The translations under genes and the position numbers were made by a program. Below are positions 8,380-14,608 of a stretch of DNA of 23,582 nt, one piece after another. The notes beneath the pieces are model-generated. The model searched no databases. It had not been told where the DNA came from and saw only the letters and a program-made list of their open reading frames with translations. Source of the DNA: Bacillota bacterium (GTDB lineage: Bacteria > Bacillota > Clostridia > DSM-8532); assembly GCA_023410885.1 (NCBI GenBank), contig JAEYPI010000040.1, positions 1-23,582 on the forward strand. The letters are read 5' to 3'. Numbering within the stretch: the first letter of the stretch is position 1; every line of letters begins with the position of its first letter.

Positions 8380-9660
8380 TTATTGATATTTGATCTCAAA
8401 CAGAGCAGCCTGGCGACTCCCCAAATAAAACTGCTGACCGCTTTCAAGCTTAACCGGCGTCCCGGGAGTCAGACGCTGGTTGGATCCTAAAAAAGTGCCA
8501 TAGGAAGAGCTATCATCACTAAGCCATAGAGACCCGTTCTCTATTTTAAGACTGCAATGCTGTCTGCTTATGCCTTTAGTCGATTGAGGGAAAATAATGT
8601 TGGCAAGCTTTGTGTCACGGCCAAAGACGATCTTTCCGTTGTTCAGTGGGAAGATCTTGCCTGCATATTCACCCGTTAAACCATAGAGCACAAGTTTTCC
8701 GTTATGAGGCATTCCGGATTGTGCCTCTTCGCCTGTGGATACCCTAACAATCTGGCGGATGCCTTTGTTGATCAGGATCAGTAATGTAAACCATGCCAGG
8801 GCTATCAATATAAAGTGCATGAGGCTTCCAAAGACTCCAAAGTCAATTAGAACGATACCCGAATTCCATACAAAATGAAGAGCGATGGCTATTGCCAGAT
8901 ACTTAAGAAAGTCCAAGCTGATAAAATGTCTTCCCTCAAGCTTGCTGCTGCCTTTTACCATGGCAAGGGCTCCACCTGTAATAGCTGCCCAAGCAACATG
9001 CATTCCCGGAGCCAAAATCCCTCTGAGAATAATGGTGTCAAGGGAATTGTAGACAAAGGCATAGCCCGCCGATTCGATAGCGGCAAATCCGGCTCCGACC
9101 GCTCCTCCGATGAGAATCCCATTCAATATGTATTTGTTCTTGCTGCCCTTGTTAAGGAATAAAGCCAGCGCCGCAACCTTGGCCGGTTCTTCTGAAAACG
9201 GGGCAAAGGTGGCCGGGCCATTAGGCACAACAAATTGGAAAAGAAAGGTGAAGATTATTGACATGACCCCGCCTAAAAGAAACATTTTAATGACATCATA
9301 AAAAGGGATATTGCGAGGTATGTTCAACTCCCAAAAGAAAATCAAAACCGCTATTGGTGTTGCAAAGGAGCTTGCAATGATGAACATGGGCACTACCATA
9401 TCACCGGCAAACAGCAAGAGGATGTAGAGCAGCAGCGAAACAAGGAGTCCCACAGCAAGAACCCTGAAAAACAACCATGGCTTTTTCCATTCGGAAAGCA
9501 TCTCACTTTCTCTTGGGGTACTGAGCTCCGTTCCCGCTATAAAAAAGCGCTCCCCTTCCTGCTTGGTGTGGGGCTTAAACACGTCTGAGAACACATCGCT
9601 GAGCTTTAGACTGGAATTTAGGCTTTTCTTAAAGAATACGGTATTACCACTGGATTTCAT
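8380..9660 (-). CDS. PrsW-family intramembrane metalloprotease fused to a C-terminal FHA domain
   Basis: 426 residues from ATG 9660, chosen because GGAGG lies 5 bases upstream, inside the longer frame that starts at ATG 9675. The core (about 60-300) has about eight hydrophobic segments and the PrsW/CAAX-protease-like motifs: EEPxK (E157, E158, K161), FAAIE (E196), GMHVAW (H221) and LHFVWN (H262). An FHA domain follows (about 335-420): R348, S365 and H368 are kept, but the usual NGT reads SYGT (386-389). PrsW of Bacillus subtilis cuts the anti-sigma factor RsiW at site 1. By analogy this enzyme should cleave a membrane protein within or next to the bilayer, perhaps one presented by FHA docking. 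The FHA fusion is the unusual part. It sits between the serine protease and the kinase-RDD-FHA gene. Confidence 0.88.
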   Translation of the reverse strand: MKSSGNTVFFKKSLNSSLKLSDVFSDVFKPHTKQEGERFFIAGTELSTPRESEMLSEWKKPWLFFRVLAVGLLVSLLLYILLLFAGDMVVPMFIIASSFATPIAVLIFFWELNIPRNIPFYDVIKMFLLGGVMSIIFTFLFQFVVPNGPATFAPFSEEPAKVAALALFLNKGSKNKYILNGILIGGAVGAGFAAIESAGYAFVYNSLDTIILRGILAPGMHVAWAAITGGALAMVKGSSKLEGRHFISLDFLKYLAIAIALHFVWNSGIVLIDFGVFGSLMHFILIALAWFTLLILINKGIRQIVRVSTGEEAQSGMPHNGKLVLYGLTGEYAGKIFPLNNGKIVFGRDTKLANIIFPQSTKGISRQHCSLKIENGSLWLSDDSSSYGTFLGSNQRLTPGTPVKLESGQQFYLGSRQAALFEIKYQ

Positions 9661-9665
9661 AGAAA

Positions 9666-9670
9666 CCTCC
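9666..9670 (-). promoter_or_regulatory. Ribosome binding site deciding the PrsW start
   Basis: GGAGG on the minus strand 5 bases before ATG 9660. The upstream in-frame ATG at 9675 has no such site before it. Confidence 0.75.
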
Positions 9671-9690
9671 GTCATGGAACATATGGGGTG

Positions 9691-11022
9691 TTATATTACT
9701 TTGAACATATTTTTCATATTGGCCAGATAAAAGCTTTCACCGCTGTGGAGGGTATAGGGCTGATGGGGTGTCAGCCGTGTTCCGCTCAGAAGAAAAGTTC
9801 CATAGCTGGATTGTTTATCAGTTAGTATCAGCGCCCCTGCCTCCGCTTTAAGCTCACAATGAAGGGAGCTTATTCCCGGGGTATCCTTCGGAAAAACAAT
9901 CTGGCATTTGGCCGGGTCTCTCCCCATGGCAATACTTCCGCGAACCTTAAAGGTGTTGTTCTGAAAAAAGCCCGCTGTACAAAGTATTTGGGGCTCCGAA
10001 TTGCCCCTGGGATTGTTGGGTGTTATCTCACCGTGGCTGCCCGAGGATGAGGTCTTCTTCCTGGATTTAAGATAAAAACCCACCAGTGCACCAATTCCGG
10101 CTAATGCGGCTATCCCAAAATAGACATCCGTATCGCTATTGGATGGTGAATCTGATCCGTTGTTATCAGGGACACCGCTTGGCGGCCGTGGAGCCTGTGT
10201 CGGCTGCTCAGGCTCCGGATTAAAAACGGGCTCATCTTCTGTCCCATCGGGTTGATCGGGTTCTGATGCTTCCCCTGCTTTTTCATATAGAAAATCGTTA
10301 GCATCGAGAAAAGCGGTGACATAGTCGATATATACCGAATAATTGACGCCGGCCTTTTCTTCTCCCTGTACAACCGCACCGAAGGTGTTGATTCCCAAAA
10401 CTGAACCATCCTTTCGGACAAGAGGACCTCCAGAATTACCATGATGGATGGTAGCGTCAATCTGATAGCAGTCATTACCGTCTATTTTTGCATGCAGTTT
10501 GCTGATTACGCCTTTGGTTACCGTAACTTCACTGATCCCGGAAGGATAGGTATAGCCATCATCGGTTATGCTATCGGCCGCTGCGGGAAAGCCTAATGCA
10601 TAAATTTCTTCGGCTATGGTGATCTGACCTGATGGACACAGGGTCAATGGAACCCTATCTGATACAGGGGTCTCCGTAACCAGTATGGCCAGATCAGGAG
10701 ATGACCAGGATTGTGCCACCTTAGCTTTTACCAGATTTCCTTCTATCTGGCCGTTATCCTGGATAATCAAATGGTCCAGAACAATATAAATATTTTCTTC
10801 AAACCCACTGATCACATGATTGTTGGTAATGAAAACAGAGGGTGCCTCTCCCTTTTTTCCCACTGCAAAGCCTGATCCACTGGAGATGTATTGGGAATTA
10901 AAGCCCACAACGCGAACTACACCGCTAACCGCAGTTTCTATGGCTGAATCGGCTAAACTAACGGTTCCCCCAAACTGCAACAGGCAGCTTATCAATAAAA
11001 GACAAAGGATCCTGATTTTCAT
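9691..11022 (-). CDS. Exported trypsin-like (S1C) serine protease with a TM segment and a cytoplasmic FHA domain
   Basis: 443 residues. A signal peptide (1-24) precedes a chymotrypsin-fold protease (about 28-245) with a full triad: H69 in TNNHV, D110 in SSPDLAIL, and S197 in HHGNSGGPLV. There is no PDZ domain, unlike DegP/HtrA. A long Pro/Glu/Asp-rich stalk (about 250-298) leads to one TM helix (about 300-318), basic residues and an FHA domain (366-440) with R368, S385 and H388 and, as in the neighbouring PrsW protein, SSYGT instead of SSNGT. The catalytic domain should be outside the membrane and FHA inside, so cytoplasmic phosphorylation could recruit or gate an extracytoplasmic protease. 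ATG 11022 has GGGAGG 7 bases upstream. The gap to the PrsW start is 30 bases. Confidence 0.9.
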   Translation of the reverse strand: MKIRILCLLLISCLLQFGGTVSLADSAIETAVSGVVRVVGFNSQYISSGSGFAVGKKGEAPSVFITNNHVISGFEENIYIVLDHLIIQDNGQIEGNLVKAKVAQSWSSPDLAILVTETPVSDRVPLTLCPSGQITIAEEIYALGFPAAADSITDDGYTYPSGISEVTVTKGVISKLHAKIDGNDCYQIDATIHHGNSGGPLVRKDGSVLGINTFGAVVQGEEKAGVNYSVYIDYVTAFLDANDFLYEKAGEASEPDQPDGTEDEPVFNPEPEQPTQAPRPPSGVPDNNGSDSPSNSDTDVYFGIAALAGIGALVGFYLKSRKKTSSSGSHGEITPNNPRGNSEPQILCTAGFFQNNTFKVRGSIAMGRDPAKCQIVFPKDTPGISSLHCELKAEAGALILTDKQSSYGTFLLSGTRLTPHQPYTLHSGESFYLANMKNMFKVI

Positions 11023-11060
11023 GAAGTTACCTCCCGGTGCTAGCTAAAACAATCAAGGAT

Positions 11061-12086
11061 TTAAAGAAGCTCAATGATGATGCCTGTAAAATTATCCTGC
11101 CCCTTTTTATTTTTCTGCAGAATAAGCCTTTCAAGCTCGTTGGCGGCCTCATGAGGATCAAGCTTCATAGTGGACAGGATTTCCTCATCGGTTAATGTAC
11201 CGAAAACGCCATCGGACATTAACAGGATGCGATCACCCGGAACAAGCTGAAGCGGACGAACGTTGTGATCGATTTCTTCAATGTCTCCCATGCCGATATA
11301 ACTGGTCAAAGCACTTCTTTGAGGGTCATTTCGGGCTTTCTCAAAGGATATTTCACCCATAGCCGCTTTTTGATCCAATTCTGAAGCATAGGTGTGCTCC
11401 CTGTTAATTTGAAGCAACGCACCATTACGCACAAGGCAGATACGGCTGTCCCCGACAGAAATCCAATGTAGCTTCATGTCCTTTATATTGACTGCCACCA
11501 TTGTTGAACCGCTTCTGTCCTTGCAGTTTTTTAAAAAGAGATTGACTTCCTTATTGGTAACGGAAAGCATGTTTAAAAGCTCCTGGGATGCGTCAGAGAC
11601 AAAAGGCTTCCCACTGAACTGTCCCAACATGGTACGGGTTACCAGGGCGCTCACTTCCGCACCATTTGCCAGACCGCCCATCCCATCTGCAACGATGGCA
11701 AGCAGGCCTTTTTCCTGGCAAAGGACTTTGTTGGATAAATCAGAGATTCCAAAGGAATCCTGCTGACTCTCCCGCTTTCCGATATTCTGCACGTTACCGA
11801 TATGTAAGAGTCCCTTAGGCTCGGAATTCATGGGGTCAACTCCCGGTCCTTGAGGTTTTGTTTTTTTGTTTTTACGTTTGAGTAAAAGATATAAGCTCAA
11901 TGCTACCAATAAGACCAATAAAAGCAGTATTATCCCTGACAGGACCGGATTTTTTGTCACCATCTCCAATATAGGCTGTTCGGCTGAAATTGCAGATGGG
12001 CTGATATTGGACGGATCAGCGGTTATAGTGGGTTCGCTGACAATAGCCGGTCCACTTGTACCTGCGATTTTATTCACTCCAATCAA
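11061..12086 (-). CDS. Membrane-anchored PP2C-family Ser/Thr protein phosphatase
   Basis: 341 residues. A Thr/Pro/Ser-rich N-terminus without a signal-peptide cleavage motif is followed by one TM helix (49-69) and KRKNKK, then a cytoplasmic PP2C domain (about 95-341): QQDSF, VADGMGG, HWISVGDSRI, LMSDGVFG and GQDNFTG supply the metal-binding Asp residues. The start is uncertain. TTG 12086 and GTG 12077 are both close to GGAGAGAGG, and both lie inside the end of the FHA gene (stop 12070), so translation is coupled. With the soluble PP2C at 5685 this gives the locus two erasers for four kinases, one fixed at the membrane where most partners sit. Confidence 0.9.
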   Translation of the reverse strand: MIGVNKIAGTSGPAIVSEPTITADPSNISPSAISAEQPILEMVTKNPVLSGIILLLLVLLVALSLYLLLKRKNKKTKPQGPGVDPMNSEPKGLLHIGNVQNIGKRESQQDSFGISDLSNKVLCQEKGLLAIVADGMGGLANGAEVSALVTRTMLGQFSGKPFVSDASQELLNMLSVTNKEVNLFLKNCKDRSGSTMVAVNIKDMKLHWISVGDSRICLVRNGALLQINREHTYASELDQKAAMGEISFEKARNDPQRSALTSYIGMGDIEEIDHNVRPLQLVPGDRILLMSDGVFGTLTDEEILSTMKLDPHEAANELERLILQKNKKGQDNFTGIIIELL

Positions 12087-12666
12087 ACCTCTCTCCGCAA
12101 AGCGGTATGAATATTAGCTTTGTTTCCCCTAATTCAATGACATCGTAAGGCGCTATTTCAGTTGTGTTGAACAGCGCCTTGCCATTGAAGCGCACAATGC
12201 TTCTTCCATCTCCGGGCCTGAAATAGAATATTTTATCCTTGGCATCATAGCTTATAAAAGCATGATTTTCCCGTGAAATCGTATTGTCGCCATGAATACA
12301 GATGTCCATGGCTTCACTCCGGCCTATGGCGTTATTGTCTGCATGGATGCGGTAATCCCGGCCCTTATCAGCGCCTTCTACACAAGCCAGCCACCCTACA
12401 ACAGGATCGATTCCTGTTTTATGCTTGATGAGCGCTACCGTGCGCTCTCCGTCCGCAGAAGCCCCTTTATTTGGTGCTGACATGGAATAGGTGTGGCCGG
12501 ATGAGCCTGAGTCCGCAGTCTGAGCTCCGCGGGAAACCGGCATGGTGGGGCCGACCTCCAATGGGCGCGTCATGTTCACATTGGCTGAGGAGCTGTTACA
12601 ATTGGGGCATTCCGAGAACTTGGAAGCATCATAAAAATGACCGTTGCTGCATTGTTTCATTTCCAT
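12070..12666 (-). CDS. Stand-alone zinc-ribbon FHA-domain protein
   Basis: 198 residues. The N-terminus carries a probable zinc knuckle with C6, H10, C20 and C23 (CSNGH then CPNC), then a Ser/Thr/Gly-rich linker with several possible phospho-threonines, then an FHA domain (about 95-190) with AIGRS, ISRENHAF and a final ELGETKL strand. The NGT loop is replaced by a GDGRSIV stretch, so binding may differ from canonical FHA. No membrane segment is seen, so it is probably a soluble adaptor between kinases and membrane partners. ATG 12666 has AGGAGG 8 bases upstream. Its 3' end overlaps the membrane PP2C gene by about 17 bases. Confidence 0.85.
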   Translation of the reverse strand: MEMKQCSNGHFYDASKFSECPNCNSSSANVNMTRPLEVGPTMPVSRGAQTADSGSSGHTYSMSAPNKGASADGERTVALIKHKTGIDPVVGWLACVEGADKGRDYRIHADNNAIGRSEAMDICIHGDNTISRENHAFISYDAKDKIFYFRPGDGRSIVRFNGKALFNTTEIAPYDVIELGETKLIFIPLCGERFDWSE

Positions 12667-12686
12667 TTGAATATCCTCCTTGAGAT

Positions 12687-13223
12687 TCAGGTGGTTTTAT
12701 AGATCGATGAATGGTTAAAACCATTATTCTTTATGTTGCTTTGCCTGTATAAAAGCATGGTGATGACGGTGATAAACAGGACACCTCGTGCAAGAGTCCA
12801 ACATGTGGAAAAAGAATGTACTGTGGAGGAATCCCATTGACCAATCTCTAGTTTGTTGAATACCCAAAGCTGAATCGGCCTATTAAAAATACCGTGGACA
12901 GCAATCAGCAAGGATACTATTTTAATGTTTAATGGAGTAGTTTTTAAGCTTATCAATGCTAAAGCGAATCCAATCCAATCAATATACCATAAAAACTCAG
13001 TAATATTGCTTAAGGGTGAATTGAAATAGTTCATTCTTTGTTGCTCAGATATAAGGATCGTATCAATTGTGATCTTCATAAACGACCCTATCAAAGAAAG
13101 GAGCATAAAATATTTGGCAGCATTCCATTTCTTGATGTGTAAGAAAAATGCAAAAAAGAAGACTAGCATTCCCACTAATGTTCCAATATTAAACAAAAAT
13201 GAAAATATGTAATTTACTTCCAT
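12687..13223 (-). CDS. Small multi-pass membrane protein of unknown function
   Basis: 178 residues with about five hydrophobic segments (near 6-28, 36-56, 72-93, 98-115 and 143-160) and a short polar tail. I do not recognise a family. It sits 39 bases after kinase 1 and 20 bases before the FHA adaptor, in the same orientation, so it is probably co-transcribed. Its AT-rich composition and a weak ribosome site (AAGGA, about 12 bases from ATG 13223) set it apart from neighbours. It could be a membrane partner or substrate of the proteases, but nothing in the sequence shows this. Confidence 0.65.
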   Translation of the reverse strand: MEVNYIFSFLFNIGTLVGMLVFFFAFFLHIKKWNAAKYFMLLSLIGSFMKITIDTILISEQQRMNYFNSPLSNITEFLWYIDWIGFALALISLKTTPLNIKIVSLLIAVHGIFNRPIQLWVFNKLEIGQWDSSTVHSFSTCWTLARGVLFITVITMLLYRQSNIKNNGFNHSSIYKTT

Positions 13224-13262
13224 ATGATTTACTTATCCTTTCCGTAGCGCTTTATTATACAT

Positions 13263-14492
13263 TTAAGGGAATAACCGGATTAAGAGCTCAATGGCTGCAG
13301 ATACAATAGCCAAAATAAAAAAGATTTTTGGAATAGTGGGTATTGATTCATCTGCTCCCCTTGAAAGCCCTTCAGAGACCATTTCCGTCTTTACCGAATC
13401 ATTTTTTACAGGTACGGTTCTCACCGGTTCAGTTCTCATAGGTTCAGTTTTTACAGCTCCACCTTTCATCGGTTCAGAATCACTATCAGCTGTTTTTTTC
13501 AGAAAATCTGAAGCGATCAGGGCTTCATAGAGCTCACTCATGCTCTGATAACGATTCTTCTGCAAAACAGCGAGTCCTTTGAGAAGCGCTGCTTCCTTTG
13601 CCTCGTTAATGCTCACTCCCAATTTCGTAGGCGGCACAAGCGAATCTTCATGGACTCTTTCCATGCACTCAGGAGGGGTTTGCCCAGTAATCGCCTTGTA
13701 GATGGTGGCGCACAGGGCATACACATCGGTCCAGGGTCCCTGCTGCCCCCGTGTACGGTACTGTTCTTCAGGGGCATAACCGGGCTTTAAAAGCACAGAA
13801 AGGCTCTTTGCACCATCGGTGGATATATCCCGGGCAGCGCCGAAATCCAGAAGCTTGATTTCGCCATCGGGAGTAATCATAATATTGTCCGGGCTGATAT
13901 CCCGATGGATAATTCCCTTTTCGTGCATCTGGGTAAGGGATTTTATCAGGGGCTTTACCCACTCCAGCACTTGAATAACCGGCAGCTTCCCACCCTCTTT
14001 TTTTAGGTACTGCTTAAGGGTGATGCCTTCCACATATTCCATGACAATATAGCCAGTGCCGTTTTCCTTGAAGAAATCCTTGACCGATACAATACCGGGA
14101 AGAGCGTAGAACTTGGCAAGGCTCTTGGCTTCACCGACAAATTTATCCAGACCGCTGAGATAAGCCTCTCTCCTATCACCCGAAAAAGGGGTGACGGTTG
14201 TTGTGACCGTATTTTCACGGGTGACAAAACCAGCGGGATAGTATTCTTTTATGGCAACCTTCATGTCCAGGTTTAAATCCCAGCCCAGATAGGTAATCCC
14301 AAAACCGCCCTCTCCTAAAACACGTCCAATCAAGTACTTGCCATTAAGAATTGTCTGGGACAGAAGATGGTGAGGAGACAACCTTTCTTCATCATCTGCC
14401 TGCCATCCGCAATGCGGGCAGGGGTGTTCTTTACTTTGAATTTCAGACATACAGCCCATACAGAGCCGATCGACCTCAATTTGACTTTTCAT
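13263..14492 (-). CDS. Zinc-ribbon Ser/Thr protein kinase, tail-anchored, without ectodomain (kinase 1)
   Basis: 409 residues. Zinc ribbon with Cys 11, 14, 25 and 28 (LCMGC, CPHCGW); kinase domain with GEGGFG (60-65), K82 in VAIK, HRDISPDN (about 196-203), DFG and APEEQY. Residues 91-101 form a Thr-rich insert after strand 3. After the kinase comes a run of five-residue units, mostly V/M-K/R-T-x-P (347-371), then a hydrophobic helix from about 389 that ends the protein. So, unlike the paralogues at 14609 and 16818, it stops right after its TM segment and has nothing outside the cell. ATG 14492 is preceded by GGGGG about 12 bases upstream. It is the first gene of the second transcription unit, behind a promoter region shared with kinase 3. 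Confidence 0.9.
   Translation of the reverse strand: MKSQIEVDRLCMGCMSEIQSKEHPCPHCGWQADDEERLSPHHLLSQTILNGKYLIGRVLGEGGFGITYLGWDLNLDMKVAIKEYYPAGFVTRENTVTTTVTPFSGDRREAYLSGLDKFVGEAKSLAKFYALPGIVSVKDFFKENGTGYIVMEYVEGITLKQYLKKEGGKLPVIQVLEWVKPLIKSLTQMHEKGIIHRDISPDNIMITPDGEIKLLDFGAARDISTDGAKSLSVLLKPGYAPEEQYRTRGQQGPWTDVYALCATIYKAITGQTPPECMERVHEDSLVPPTKLGVSINEAKEAALLKGLAVLQKNRYQSMSELYEALIASDFLKKTADSDSEPMKGGAVKTEPMRTEPVRTVPVKNDSVKTEMVSEGLSRGADESIPTIPKIFFILAIVSAAIELLIRLFP
13380..13454 (-). repeat. Five imperfect 15-bp repeats in the kinase 1 juxtamembrane region
   Basis: The encoded units are VKTEP, MRTEP, VRTVP, VKNDS and VKTEM. Each 15-bp unit carries a basic residue and most carry a Thr. The segment lies on the cytoplasmic side just before the tail anchor, so the threonines are possible autophosphorylation and FHA docking sites (inference). 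Confidence 0.7.
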
Positions 14493-14533
14493 GGTAAGGT
14501 ATCCCCCAGGAAAATAATTTATTTTACAGCTTA

Positions 14534-14579
14534 ATTATAAAATACATTTCTTTGTTTATGTTCCTATAGATTATAGGAA
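14534..14579 (-). promoter_or_regulatory. Promoter B with palindromic operator, upstream of kinase 1
   Basis: The minus strand has a near-perfect palindrome, TTCCTATAATCTATAGGAA (14579-14561), and a perfect -10 TATAAT (14539-14534). The palindrome centre is 31 bases from the -10, exactly as in the copy upstream of kinase 3. No good -35 is visible. The predicted transcription start near 14527 gives a leader of about 35 bases. The gap 14493-14608 holds nothing else I can support. Confidence 0.6.
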
Positions 14580-14608
14580 TGCATAAAGAGGCATCTTTTA
14601 ATCAGTTA

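Noticed and set aside
9691..11022. Classical HtrA/DegP quality-control protease
   Set aside because: The triad fits but there is no PDZ domain, and the C-terminus is stalk, TM and FHA instead.
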